From the NCBI GenBank assembly GCA_946479285.1, contig CAMLFH010000035.1, forward strand, positions 1 through 33,328: a DNA stretch of 33,328 nucleotides, read 5' to 3'. This document shows, in pieces, positions 1-7,649 of this stretch. Every line of letters begins with the position of its first letter. The stretch's first letter is position 1. The notes beneath the pieces are model-generated. The model did no database searches, was not told where the DNA came from, and saw nothing but the letters and a program-made list of their open reading frames with translations. This stretch comes from an uncultured Flavobacteriales bacterium (GTDB lineage: Bacteria; Bacteroidota; Bacteroidia; Flavobacteriales; Crocinitomicaceae). The position numbers were made by a program, and so were the translations under genes.

Positions 1-600
1 CTGATTGGCGTGTTCTTTATTGATGTTACATGCCAAATACATGGATTCGATCCATCCGCCAACCAGGATAAGTGCAGAAACACTTTTACGGTTGTTTGAT
101 TTCAGGAAATTATCTGATTTTTTAAACGCATCGGAAACAATGACCATCATGGAGTCTTTATTCGTAGAGTTTCTCTCAAAGCGGGACATGAAGTCTTTAT
201 CGAAAGCCCCTTCCAATCCTAATTTACTCGTCAATTTCTCTATCGTAGAAAGATACTTTAACGCAATACTGTTTTGTTTGTAGATAGAAACATATCCTAA
301 ATCAGTTCCATAAATTCCCAGGTTCATTGCTTTCTTGTACTCGGAAGTGTAATCACCCACTTTGTCCAAATCATTCAATAAGAACTCATTGTAAGGCGAT
401 TTAGATTCTTCGAGCAGCATTGCCATCTGCATAGGGGAAGGGATACTGAAGATCTTGTCATCAAACTTAGCATTCAAAGAGCTATTGGGGTCGATAACTT
501 CTTTGCTTATTTCAGGCTTCTTTTCTTCCTCCGAACCACAGGAGCTAATCATTAGTACGATACCGGTACTTAATGTGAGAGTAGTTAATAGCTTATTCAT
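1..600 (-). CDS. Partial lipoprotein of unknown function (3' end outside window)
   Basis: A fully open minus-strand frame runs from an ATG at 600 to the window edge, giving 200 codons without a stop, so the C-terminus is missing. The N-terminus is a lipoprotein signal peptide: MNKLLTTLT..., then the lipobox ISSC with the acylated cysteine at residue 21, followed by an acidic linker (GSEEEKKPE). The mature part is mostly helical and charged, with the segment FSIPSPMQMAMLLEESKSPY near residues 51-70. I do not recognise a catalytic motif. Similar helical lipoproteins are common and uncharacterised in Bacteroidota; that is general recollection, not a match. A weak -7-like box (TATATTTT, 642 to 635 on the minus strand) would give a leader of about 30 nt. 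hemB lies upstream in the opposite direction, so the gene is probably transcribed alone or with genes beyond the edge. Confidence 0.85.
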   Translation of the reverse strand, partial: MNKLLTTLTLSTGIVLMISSCGSEEEKKPEISKEVIDPNSSLNAKFDDKIFSIPSPMQMAMLLEESKSPYNEFLLNDLDKVGDYTSEYKKAMNLGIYGTDLGYVSIYKQNSIALKYLSTIEKLTSKLGLEGAFDKDFMSRFERNSTNKDSMMVIVSDAFKKSDNFLKSNNRKSVSALILVGGWIESMYLACNINKEHANQ

Positions 601-705
601 AAGTCACACTTGTTTCTTCGTTAACACAGTGACGAAAATATACAAAAAAATGTTAATGGAAGTTCGTTGTTGATAATTCTGAAACAGAATTGTTTAAAAA
701 GCCTA

Positions 706-740
706 TTTGAACGAATAGTTCCCGATTCTGATTAACTTTG
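706..740 (+). promoter_or_regulatory. Candidate hemB promoter
   Basis: TTTG at 706-709 and a perfect TAnnTTTG box (TAACTTTG) at 733-740 are separated by 23 nt, at the long end of the Bacteroidota primary sigma spacing. Transcription would start near 746 and give hemB a leader of about 150 nt that contains the inverted repeat at 787-828. The alternative, a weaker promoter closer to the ATG at 894, is not excluded. Confidence 0.45.
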
Positions 741-786
741 TGCCTCTTGAATCAGAATGTAACTATAAGTCTTCGCATTCTTCCAC

Positions 787-828
787 TCTTTGCGGTTCAA
801 ACTCACTTGGTTTCTTTCACCGCAAAGA
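787..828. repeat. Inverted repeat in hemB leader (GCAAAG element)
   Basis: TCTTTGCGGT (787-796) and ACCGCAAAGA (819-828) are perfect 10-bp inverted arms with a 22-nt loop, followed by AGCAAAGGCGCAAAGG. Fifteen bases here (815-829) recur exactly, in inverse orientation, in the trxA leader at 30226-30240. It looks like a dispersed intergenic element; whether it folds in the leader RNA is unknown. Confidence 0.6.
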
Positions 829-893
829 AGCAAAGGCGCAAAGGTTAGAACAATTGCAGTTATCAGTACATTCTTCGTTGTAAAAATTAAGTT

Positions 894-1868
894 ATGAATA
901 TTCGTCCGAGAAGAAACCGTAAAAGTGCAGCAATCCGAGCAATGGTTGAAGAAACGCAATTAGGAGCTCAGCACCTGATTTATCCTTTATTCCTGAAGGA
1001 CGGAAAAAACATCAAAGAAGAAGTTTCTTCCCTTCCAGGAAATTACCGCTGGAGCCTTGATCAGTTACTTCCTGAGTTTGAGAAATGGATGAACCTTGGG
1101 ATTAAGACTTTTGACTTGTTTCCTGCGGTTGACGAACATTTGAAAGACCAGATCGGAAGTTACAGTTATGCGGACGAGAATTTCTACCTGCATATCATCC
1201 GAACGCTGAAAGAAACCTTTCCCGAGGCAGTGTTGATGTCGGATGTAGCCCTGGACCCCTATTCTTCAGACGGACATGATGGTTTGGTGATCGACGGAAA
1301 GATCGTAAACGATCCTACTTTGGATATTTTGGGTAAAATGTCGGTTGCGCAGGCTCAGGCGGGAATTGATATCATCGGTCCGTCAGATATGATGGATGGA
1401 AGAGTTGGTTTCATTCGCGACGAACTGGATGCAGCAGGATTCCAGGATGTATCGATCATGTCATACACAGCAAAATATGCCAGCGCATTCTACGGACCTT
1501 TCCGGGATGCTTTGAATTCTGCTCCAAAAAGCGGAGATAAGAAGACTTACCAAATGAATCCGGCCAACAAGCGAGAAGCTTTGATTGAAGCAGAACTGGA
1601 TATTGCAGAAGGCGCAGATTTCATCATGGTAAAACCGGCTTTGTGCTATTTGGACATCATTCATTTGCTGAAAGAGAATTTTGCAACTCCAATAACAGCT
1701 TACAATGTGAGCGGTGAATGCGCGATGGTTTATGCAGCGGCGAAAAACGGCTGGCTGGATTATGACCGGGCGGTAATGGAAATGCTTTTGAGTATCAGAA
1801 GGGCAGGAGCAGACGGAATTTTGACTTATTTCGCTCCGGATGCAGCTAAAATAATTGCTAATTCCTAA
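894..1868 (+). CDS. hemB: Delta-aminolevulinic acid dehydratase (porphobilinogen synthase)
   Basis: This 324-residue cytoplasmic enzyme condenses two 5-aminolevulinate molecules to porphobilinogen, the first common step of tetrapyrrole (haem) synthesis. The two Schiff-base lysines are visible: Lys194 in SYTAKYAS and Lys247 in MVKPAL. The substrate-site motif AYNVSGECAM is at 269-278. The metal loop at 117-130 reads DVALDPYSSDGHDG, with aspartates where zinc enzymes carry cysteines; this is the signature of the magnesium-dependent, zinc-independent subclass. The length matches the family (about 320-340). The start MNIRPRRNRK fits the usual N-terminus and no nearer in-frame start is needed. No other hem gene is adjacent. 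Regulation may involve the long leader with its inverted repeat. The TAA stop is directly followed by a small heptamer repeat. Confidence 0.97.
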   Translation: MNIRPRRNRKSAAIRAMVEETQLGAQHLIYPLFLKDGKNIKEEVSSLPGNYRWSLDQLLPEFEKWMNLGIKTFDLFPAVDEHLKDQIGSYSYADENFYLHIIRTLKETFPEAVLMSDVALDPYSSDGHDGLVIDGKIVNDPTLDILGKMSVAQAQAGIDIIGPSDMMDGRVGFIRDELDAAGFQDVSIMSYTAKYASAFYGPFRDALNSAPKSGDKKTYQMNPANKREALIEAELDIAEGADFIMVKPALCYLDIIHLLKENFATPITAYNVSGECAMVYAAAKNGWLDYDRAVMEMLLSIRRAGADGILTYFAPDAAKIIANS

Positions 1869-1885
1869 TTACCAATTACGAATTG
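1865..1885. repeat. Three 7-bp tandem units (CTAATTA CCAATTA CGAATTG)
   Basis: Three heptamers overlap the hemB stop codon and also contain the small hairpin CCAATT-ACG-AATTGG (1872-1886). Related heptamer arrays occur at 8074-8101 and 20888-20915. No T-run follows, so it is a poor terminator. Confidence 0.5.
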
Positions 1886-1948
1886 GAATAAAACGATCAC
1901 ATTGCGCAAACTGAAAAGCGAACTTCTAAATTAAGGACCGGATAAAAC

Positions 1949-2695
1949 TTAATAGTCAATGGTATAAATAGGCTCCCCGGGTTCGTATCGCATCTCCAGT
2001 TTACCGTTTTCATCATAACTGACTTCAATCAGGAACATTTCTATTATTTTTCGCTCATTCGGATTAAAAATACAGGCAGGAGATAAGGACTGAAAATAGG
2101 TGCTTAATTTTTGTTCAGCCGACCGGATGGTGTCAGTTGCATTGCATCTGGCAATAACTTCTTTAAAAGAACAGGTAACAGTATCCATATCCAGGTAAAT
2201 CGTTAGTCCGTTTTCTTCTATCAATTTCCGGAGTTTTTCATTGGAAACAACTCGCTTTATTTTTCTTAAAACGGTTGATCGGGGTTCATTCAAAAAATGT
2301 TGATACTCCACATGTATCGGAGAAGCCTGACCTTTATAAGTCGGATCGACAAAACGTTTGTTATAGAAGTATTTGTAGTTTTCATCATTGCCCAAACCTA
2401 TGATTTTCATGTTGTATGTGAAGCAACAATCACAGCGTGAAGGATTTGGAGGGACTCGTATCTCTACGGAATCTCCGTGCAGACTTACAAAAGGATCGTG
2501 ATATCCGTTACAATAATTGCTGCAGGATAAACTGATATAAGTGGTATCACCAATCGTTTCTTTACTCAAAAAGTGAGGTTTTTTCGAATGGGTCTCTCCA
2601 CATTCGGAAGATTGAAAATCAACAAGGCGCACAGAATCTTTTTGGGCCTGTGAAGCAAAAAAGTTCAGGAAAAAGAAAATAAGCAGTCGATTCAT
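1949..2695 (-). CDS. Secreted cysteine-containing protein, unknown function
   Basis: A 248-residue protein with a type I signal peptide (MNRLLIFFFLNFF, likely cleavage after ASQA at about residue 17), so periplasmic or exported. The mature part has two cysteine groups: SCSNYCNGYHDP (Cys58, Cys62) and SRCDCCFTYNMKIIGLG (Cys88, Cys90, Cys91). The CDCC cluster recurs in the lipoprotein at 3435-4001 two genes upstream in the same transcription direction. The C-terminal half (residues about 130-248) is a plain alpha/beta region ending in acidic and tyrosine residues with no motif I know. Metal binding or disulfides are possible but only inferred. The gene starts 54 nt after the stop of the DUF2007-like gene, so it may be the last member of a three-gene unit starting near 4001. 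Confidence 0.8.
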   Translation of the reverse strand: MNRLLIFFFLNFFASQAQKDSVRLVDFQSSECGETHSKKPHFLSKETIGDTTYISLSCSNYCNGYHDPFVSLHGDSVEIRVPPNPSRCDCCFTYNMKIIGLGNDENYKYFYNKRFVDPTYKGQASPIHVEYQHFLNEPRSTVLRKIKRVVSNEKLRKLIEENGLTIYLDMDTVTCSFKEVIARCNATDTIRSAEQKLSTYFQSLSPACIFNPNERKIIEMFLIEVSYDENGKLEMRYEPGEPIYTIDY

Positions 2696-2749
2696 GCTTT
2701 TACAGATGCTTCTTTGGATTGAATTCCATAAGTGACCTGTAAATTCAAA

Positions 2750-3415
2750 TCAGACGGCGTTTAAAAATTCAATCAGCACTCTCGAAACCACTCCTAGAAT
2801 GAAAATAGGGATCCCGATAATCAGGATGATTTTTCCATGTTTTCTGTCTGATTCACTATAGGTGTATACTCGTTCACCATTTGGAAGTACTTTCTTGCTG
2901 GAAACAATGTACCATCCGATGATTAAGCCAATTATACCACCCAAAATTGCAAAGATGTAACCCAGGACAATCCAAAAGGAGTTATGCTTTTCAGGTTCGG
3001 ACAATTCTTCCATCCGCTGCTCTTTCAATTCATGGATTTTCTCTGAAGAGATCTCATTGCCGCGATCTTTTAAAATCTTTTGAGCCAGTTGATAATCAAA
3101 AGGACTCCATTCGTCTTGCTTGGAGATTAAATCAATCAATTCCTCATTGGTAAACCGGAAGAGGTAGTAATCGGGATCGATTTCATCCAATTCAACATCA
3201 GCAATACTGTTTCTCAGTTCATTGACACGATCAAAATCTTCCGGGTACAACTTAATGCGGTAGTCCCTGTTATGATTGGTATTTGCAAAGCTGACATCAA
3301 AGATCTGCACATCGTCTTCCAGTTCGTATGGAATAGTATTCGCATCTAATAATTCAACGAATTCCTTTAATTCAGGAATGGTGGCAAATTTTTCGTAGGT
3401 GATGAATTCTGACAT
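2750..3415 (-). CDS. Membrane protein with DUF2007-like N-terminal domain
   Basis: A 221-residue protein with no signal peptide. Residues 1-70 resemble the small DUF2007 (putative signal-transducing) fold: TYEKFATIPELKEFVELLDA, then IPYELEDDVQIFDV, and the RIKLYPEDFDRVNEL helix. The family call rests on pattern only. A middle helical acidic section (about 80-140) contains DEWSPFDYQLAQKILKDRG. Two transmembrane helices follow, about 146-170 (glycine/isoleucine-rich) and about 195-217, joined by a basic cytoplasmic-type loop. It lies between the two CDCC-motif secreted proteins, 19 nt after the upstream one, so it is probably cotranscribed with them. A role in membrane sensing or scaffolding is a guess. 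Confidence 0.75.
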   Translation of the reverse strand: MSEFITYEKFATIPELKEFVELLDANTIPYELEDDVQIFDVSFANTNHNRDYRIKLYPEDFDRVNELRNSIADVELDEIDPDYYLFRFTNEELIDLISKQDEWSPFDYQLAQKILKDRGNEISSEKIHELKEQRMEELSEPEKHNSFWIVLGYIFAILGGIIGLIIGWYIVSSKKVLPNGERVYTYSESDRKHGKIILIIGIPIFILGVVSRVLIEFLNAV

Positions 3416-3434
3416 GATTTTTTAAACTAATGAT

Positions 3435-4001
3435 TCAAATTTTCTCCAAATACTCCCTCAATACTTTCTCCTTACGCAATTCCCGCAGGTACTCCAAGGC
3501 AGAATCTGAATCACGAATCCCATATTCGGTGTAATCGTCTTTGCTGTGAACAATAATTTGTTCTCCTTTTAACTCGGAAACTTTGTAACTAAGATAACGT
3601 GGTTCCTGAACGGTCAACTCATAGGTTGAGGGGGAATCACCACTCATTGTACCAACCTCGTATTCCTCGGAAACCAGTTCTTTACCAGTTTCAAGAATCA
3701 AGAGGGCACCGGATAAAACATACCGCCCCTTTATGTAAGAATTTCCTCCCAGACAAAGCACTTCATAAAGAAAAGAGGAATCATTGACGAATGCCAGGTT
3801 ACTGGCACAACAATCACAATCCGCAATGACATCAGCATCTGTGGAATCCAATTCCGGACCGATAAAGAAGGTAGAATTGCTTAATCCGGAATTATCTATT
3901 GGGCTGAAAACAGGTATGATGTTCCGCACGGACACTGCCTCTTTGGAGCAAGCCGAAAGCACTATCAATAAGCCGAATGGGAAAAAAATTTTTAGGACCA
4001 T
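3435..4001 (-). CDS. Lipoprotein with CDCC motif, unknown function
   Basis: A 188-residue lipoprotein: the signal MVLKIFFPFGLLIV ends in the lipobox LSAC with the lipidated Cys18. The mature protein has a CDCC cluster (Cys62, Cys64, Cys65) and Cys83 in EVLCLGGNSYIKGRYV. The C-terminal region is beta-rich followed by a charged helix with ALEYLRELRKEKVLREYL. The CDCC arrangement matches the one in the 1949-2695 protein, suggesting related domains or a shared metal/disulfide role. It is the first gene of the minus-strand cluster 4001 to 1949. A -7-like box (TATCTTTA) ends exactly 4 nt before the ATG, which suggests a leaderless mRNA. Confidence 0.8.
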   Translation of the reverse strand: MVLKIFFPFGLLIVLSACSKEAVSVRNIIPVFSPIDNSGLSNSTFFIGPELDSTDADVIADCDCCASNLAFVNDSSFLYEVLCLGGNSYIKGRYVLSGALLILETGKELVSEEYEVGTMSGDSPSTYELTVQEPRYLSYKVSELKGEQIIVHSKDDYTEYGIRDSDSALEYLRELRKEKVLREYLEKI

Positions 4002-4005
4002 GTAT

Positions 4006-4013
4006 TAAAGATA
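4006..4013 (-). promoter_or_regulatory. Candidate -7 box of the 4001 lipoprotein gene
   Basis: On the minus strand TATCTTTA (4013 to 4006) matches TAnnTTTG at all but the last base. Four bases (ATAC) separate it from the ATG at 4001. A TTTG at 4041 to 4038 is 24 nt upstream, slightly long for a -33 element. Confidence 0.45.
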
Positions 4014-4130
4014 GCATAAATTGTCAATGATGAATCTCAAAAAACACGGATGAATTTAGCGCTTATTAGTTCATTTCCAGCGAATACCAATCGCCTTCGT
4101 GCAAAAAATACAAGTTGATTCCTAATTAGC

Positions 4131-4138
4131 TATATTTA
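4131..4138 (+). promoter_or_regulatory. Candidate -7 box of the 4164 gene
   Basis: TATATTTA matches TAnnTTTG at seven of eight positions and lies 25 nt before the ATG at 4164, in an AT-rich stretch. No good -33 TTTG at 19-21 nt is visible. Confidence 0.4.
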
Positions 4139-4163
4139 CTCATATAACTTAAAATCAGAACCA

Positions 4164-4445
4164 ATGAAATTAAAAATGATCTTTATGTCGGTGGCGTTTT
4201 TGCTTGTAGCAAATATTGCCAGCGCGTTTACAATCCGTTATTACAACAAAGATTCCGAAAAGTACACGATGGAAGTTCGTTCCAACGGTTCTACTCAGAA
4301 AATCGAATTCAGCGGCTCTACAACAAGTTCTGCGTCTGTTCAGACAAGTGCTTCTGAAGTAGAGATCAAAACAGAATGCGGATGGGTGAAAGTGAAAGAC
4401 GGAGCGAAAATTTCGATCAAAAACGGATGTATTACTATTGAGTAA
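4164..4445 (+). CDS. Small secreted protein, unknown function
   Basis: A 93-residue protein with a clear type I signal peptide (MKLKMIFMSVAFLLVANIASA, cleavage after residue 21). The mature portion of about 72 residues is predicted beta-rich: FTIRYYNKDSEKYTMEVR, a serine/threonine-rich centre (GSTTSSASVQTSASEVEI), and a final WVKVKDGAKISIKNGCITIE with two cysteines (in TECGW and NGCIT) that could form one disulfide. I know no named family. It is a single-gene unit, with a promoter box just upstream and a strong terminator 24 nt after the stop. Its size, secretion and beta content fit a small envelope protein. Confidence 0.8.
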   Translation: MKLKMIFMSVAFLLVANIASAFTIRYYNKDSEKYTMEVRSNGSTQKIEFSGSTTSSASVQTSASEVEIKTECGWVKVKDGAKISIKNGCITIE

Positions 4446-4468
4446 GAGGATCCTGCTAAATAATTAAG

Positions 4469-4501
4469 AATCCCGGTTGTTGATACGATCGGGATTTTTT
4501 T
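4469..4501 (+). terminator. Intrinsic terminator after 4164-4445
   Basis: AATCCCG (4469-4475) pairs with CGGGATT (4490-4496) and the T-run continues to 4501. It ends the small secreted-protein transcript; the other strand has only weak T-richness. Confidence 0.8.
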
Positions 4502-4574
4502 GTGCCTGCAGAATTAAAAGCAGATTTTCAGTCAGTTTATTTGATGTTAAACTGAAGTTTTGAAGAAGGGATAA

Positions 4575-5498
4575 TCATCCCTTAAAAGACTGCCTGAATT
4601 CCAAAGGAGAAAGGGTGGTTTTGCTTTTGAATAATTTGCTGAATGATTGCGGATGTTCGAACCCGAGATGATAAGCGATCTCGTTCACAGATAAATCAGT
4701 GGTGGAGAGTTTTTCTTTTGCCAGATCAATCAACTTGTCGTGGACAAATTGTTTGGTGCTTTGTCCGGTTAATAATTGAAGCAGACGGCTGAGATAATTA
4801 GGGGAAATGTTCAGGCGTTCCGCTATGAACTGAACAGTTGGGATCCCCTTATTGGCCAAATTATCACTTTTAAAATGATCAATTAACAATCCTTCCAGCT
4901 GATCTAATATCTGATGATTGGCTATTTTCCGGGTGATAAACTGACGTTGGTAAAATCTCTCGGAATAGGTGAGCAGGAGTTCGATTTGTGCAAGGATGAC
5001 TTCCTGGCTGAACTTATCAATAGCAGCATGGTATTCATCCACAATGTGCCGAATGATTTCCGTAACCAGGGTTTCTTCCTTATCAGAAAGGTGTAATGCT
5101 TCGTTTACTTTGTAATTGAAAAATTCGTACGCTCTTATTTTCTTCGAGAGCGGTGTATTCCACAAAAAATCGGGATGAATTAATAATAACCACCCCGAAT
5201 GCCTCAACTCATCTTCCGTTAACAGTTGAATGGATAAAACTTGCTTTGGAGCCATAAAATGCATCACTCCTTCATCAAAATCAAAATCTTGCTGTCCATA
5301 CCTCATTTTCGCATGGAAATCCTTCTTCAGGGCGATGGAGTAAAAACTATGAATGATACTGTTTGGACAATTTTCTGGTTTATGTCTGATATCTTCAAAT
5401 CTCACAACACTGATCAAAGGATGTTCCGGCTTCGGCAGCTCCATCACGCGATGATATTCCGTAATCGTCTTAATCTGGTATGGGGGTGAAGTAACCAT
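4575..5498 (-). CDS. AraC/XylS-family transcriptional regulator
   Basis: A 307-residue regulator with an N-terminal sensing region (about 1-200) and a C-terminal AraC DNA-binding domain. The two helix-turn-helix units are visible: about 222-242 (VQFIAERLNISPNYLSRLL) and about 269-292 (LSVNEIAYHLGFEHPQSFSK), followed by the usual SPLEFRQSF ending. The N-terminal part has the cupin-like pattern of AraC proteins that regulate oxidoreductases in this phylum. It starts 16 nt after the stop of the NmrA-like reductase, so it is probably the last gene of the 7434 to 4575 operon and may regulate it; that is inferred from position. Met18 is an alternative start. A short hairpin (4566-4583) overlaps the stop codon but has no good T-run. 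Confidence 0.92.
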   Translation of the reverse strand: MVTSPPYQIKTITEYHRVMELPKPEHPLISVVRFEDIRHKPENCPNSIIHSFYSIALKKDFHAKMRYGQQDFDFDEGVMHFMAPKQVLSIQLLTEDELRHSGWLLLIHPDFLWNTPLSKKIRAYEFFNYKVNEALHLSDKEETLVTEIIRHIVDEYHAAIDKFSQEVILAQIELLLTYSERFYQRQFITRKIANHQILDQLEGLLIDHFKSDNLANKGIPTVQFIAERLNISPNYLSRLLQLLTGQSTKQFVHDKLIDLAKEKLSTTDLSVNEIAYHLGFEHPQSFSKLFKSKTTLSPLEFRQSFKG

Positions 5499-5514
5499 CT
5501 ATTAAAGATATTGA

Positions 5515-6381
5515 TTATAAATGAAATAGGATTTTCAAGCCTTCTTTCAAGGAGACAGGTTTCCGGCCCAAATGAATCTCCAGATCAGATGTAACTTCCG
5601 CTTCCTGGTTGTTTTTGATATCAGTATTGAATGCGATAATCTTTTTAAGCATCGCAGCAGGCAATCCTTTTCCGAGCATTGTCTTTTCGAATTCTGAAGT
5701 TTCCACGGGAGTATACTTCACTTCTTTTCCTGAAAGTTTACTTAAAGTTTCTGCAACATCATAAAATGAATAAGCCACATTGCCTGTAAACCGGTATATT
5801 TTATTTTGAAAAGGCTCATTAAGCAATACATTCCCAATTGCCTCACCCATTTCCGCACGCAACGCGAAAGATACTTTTCCATCACCGGCAGGCTGAAAAA
5901 TCCCGGTTTCAAACACGTTATTACCAATAAATAACGGAATCACATCCATGTAAAGAATATTTCTGAAAATCGTGTAATCCAATCCGCTTTCGACAATATA
6001 ATCTTCTGTATCGAAATGATCGTGCATAAGGACATTTACCAACGTTTCCCGATCACGCAAACATCTGCCGGTATAGGCTATGTTTTTTACCCCGGCCTTT
6101 TTTGCCGCATCGATCACGTTTTTATGCTGTTGCATGCGATCGCCTTCATCACCGGCTGAAATAAGCAAAACAGTATCTACACCATTCATTGCTTTTTCAA
6201 GGGAATTAAGATCATCGTAGTCTCCGTGAAATGTATTGAATCCTTTGGATTGCATTTTACGGAGTTTTTCTTCGTTTCGGGAAATTACATGAATCTGTTG
6301 AGGCGAAATCTTCTTTAGTAATGTTTCGATGACCGAACTTCCTAAAATTCCTGTTGCACCTGACACTAATATCTTCTTCAT
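5515..6381 (-). CDS. NmrA-like NAD(P)-dependent reductase (QorB-type)
   Basis: A 288-residue cytoplasmic Rossmann protein of the atypical SDR/NmrA group. The nucleotide-binding motif SGATGILGSS is at 7-16, followed by VISRNEEKLRKM, which fits NADPH preference, and GVDTVLLISAG around the second half of the Rossmann core. The length and the segment around residues 130-160 (EDYIVESGLDYTIFRNILYM) resemble quinone reductase 2 (QorB). Members reduce quinones or sense NADP; the substrate cannot be read from sequence. It lies between a quinone-oxidoreductase-like MDR gene (90 nt upstream) and an AraC regulator (16 nt downstream), which supports a quinone or electrophile response. A weak -7-like box GAACTTTG lies about 21 nt before the ATG, so it may also have its own promoter. 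Confidence 0.88.
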   Translation of the reverse strand: MKKILVSGATGILGSSVIETLLKKISPQQIHVISRNEEKLRKMQSKGFNTFHGDYDDLNSLEKAMNGVDTVLLISAGDEGDRMQQHKNVIDAAKKAGVKNIAYTGRCLRDRETLVNVLMHDHFDTEDYIVESGLDYTIFRNILYMDVIPLFIGNNVFETGIFQPAGDGKVSFALRAEMGEAIGNVLLNEPFQNKIYRFTGNVAYSFYDVAETLSKLSGKEVKYTPVETSEFEKTMLGKGLPAAMLKKIIAFNTDIKNNQEAEVTSDLEIHLGRKPVSLKEGLKILFHL

Positions 6382-6471
6382 ATTGATCGTTTAAAGTTGA
6401 AACAAAGTTCCGTAATAACATAGAAACGAACGTGTTCAAATCTATCGGTGTATAAGGCGAATCTGATATAA

Positions 6472-7434
6472 TCAATGAATCGCAATAATCACATTTCCCG
6501 TTTTTTCTCCGGTCATCACATATTCAAAGGCTTTTACTATTTCTTCTAATGGATATTCACGGTCGATTACCGGTTTGAACAGGTCTTTTTCTAAAAGATC
6601 TTTAATGTACGGAAGTGTTTTTTGAATACTGTATGGTATCGGAAATATCACCTTCTTGTTACCTCCAAGAGGAGTCACCAGTGCAAAAAAGGGATTTTGT
6701 GAGTAGGGGCCCAATTCCGAAGAAATGTAGACTCCGCCATTTTTCAATAATGACTTACATTTCCCGAAGGTGCTTTTCCCAACTGCATCCAATATAAGGT
6801 CGTATTTCTCCGGGTCTTTTGTAAAATCTTCTTTTGTGTAATCAATGGTTTTGTGAGCTCCAAGAGATTTGATCAATTCGAGATTCCTGGTGCTGCAGGT
6901 AGCAGTTATTTGAACATCCAATTGACTTACAAACTGCAGTACTGCTGATCCGATTGCCCCGGTTGCTCCATTGATCAGGATGTTTTGTCCCGGTTTGAGC
7001 TTTACCTTATGGATAAATGAATACGCATAATGTGCTCCTTCGAGACTTGCAACGGCATGCTTAAAGTCCACATTATCCGGAATTGTTAATACATTTCCTT
7101 TTGGTTTTATCAGCACGTATTCAGCCTGCGATTCCAATCCCAGGTCCGTAAATCCAAATACCCGGTCATTTACCCTGAATGACTGAATGTTTTTACCGGT
7201 TTCCACTACCGTCCCCGCAAAATCGTTGCCCAATATGATTTTTCTCGGTTTAAAAAGTCCCAGAAAAAACCGCATAATAAATGGCTTCGCTGTGAGATTT
7301 GCACAATCGGTTCTGTTAACAGTGGTTGCGTGAACTTTAATGAGGATTTCATCCTCCCTGGGAACTGGCTTTTGAATCTCTTCAATTTGTATTACCTGAG
7401 GCGGACCATACCTTTTTCTAATAGCGGCTTTCAT
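6472..7434 (-). CDS. Zinc-independent MDR oxidoreductase (quinone oxidoreductase-like)
   Basis: A 320-residue cytoplasmic medium-chain dehydrogenase/reductase. The N-terminal GroES-like domain includes VHATTVNRTDC (35-44) and LGNDFAGTVVETG (68-80). The Rossmann fold carries NGATGAIGSAVLQF (155-168), the NADPH-binding AxxGxxG pattern of quinone oxidoreductases. The structural-zinc cysteine quartet and the catalytic zinc ligands of alcohol dehydrogenases are absent. The family reduces quinones or alpha,beta-unsaturated carbonyls with NADPH; the substrate here is unknown. It is the first gene of the minus-strand cluster with the NmrA-like reductase and AraC regulator, and is divergent from the thioesterase. 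Its promoter is one of the best in the window (see 7446-7476). Confidence 0.9.
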   Translation of the reverse strand: MKAAIRKRYGPPQVIQIEEIQKPVPREDEILIKVHATTVNRTDCANLTAKPFIMRFFLGLFKPRKIILGNDFAGTVVETGKNIQSFRVNDRVFGFTDLGLESQAEYVLIKPKGNVLTIPDNVDFKHAVASLEGAHYAYSFIHKVKLKPGQNILINGATGAIGSAVLQFVSQLDVQITATCSTRNLELIKSLGAHKTIDYTKEDFTKDPEKYDLILDAVGKSTFGKCKSLLKNGGVYISSELGPYSQNPFFALVTPLGGNKKVIFPIPYSIQKTLPYIKDLLEKDLFKPVIDREYPLEEIVKAFEYVMTGEKTGNVIIAIH

Positions 7435-7445
7435 AACTTTAATAA

Positions 7446-7476
7446 CAAAGATGCTGAATTCAGTTTTTCATTCAAG
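7446..7476 (-). promoter_or_regulatory. Promoter of the MDR/NmrA/AraC operon
   Basis: On the minus strand CTTG (7476 to 7473), a 19-nt spacer, and CATCTTTG (7453 to 7446) fit the Bacteroidota TTTG-N19-TAnnTTTG pattern with one mismatch in each box. The box ends 11 nt before the ATG at 7434. Confidence 0.6.
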
Positions 7477-7625
7477 CAATTTATTCTGTAAGGGTTAAAA
7501 ACATCCTCATTTCGATGAAGGACAAAATTAATTCATTAATCACACTATGCAAGAATCAGTTGACATTCTTCATTAAGAATTGCGTGTTAGGAAATATAGA
7601 ATACTCTGCGCGCATAAAAAAATCA

Positions 7626-7633
7626 TATCTTTG
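7626..7633 (+). promoter_or_regulatory. -7 box of the thioesterase gene (decides its start)
   Basis: TATCTTTG is a perfect TAnnTTTG box located 16 nt before the ATG at 7650. It lies inside the longer reading frame that opens at 7515, so it argues for the ATG at 7650 as the true start. The -33 element is weak (TCTG at 7605-7608, 17-nt spacer). Confidence 0.6.
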
Positions 7634-7649
7634 TCAAAAAAAGTGCAGT

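Noticed and set aside
741..893. Riboswitch in the hemB leader
   Set aside because: Only one long-loop inverted repeat is seen, and the same words occur in the trxA leader, which fits a dispersed repeat better.
4536..4554. CAGTTT/AAACTG hairpin as terminator of the AraC gene
   Set aside because: Six-base stem, long loop and no convincing T-run on the minus strand.
7515..7649. N-terminal extension of the thioesterase
   Set aside because: A perfect -7 box (7626-7633) lies inside it and the extra residues do not fit the hot-dog family.
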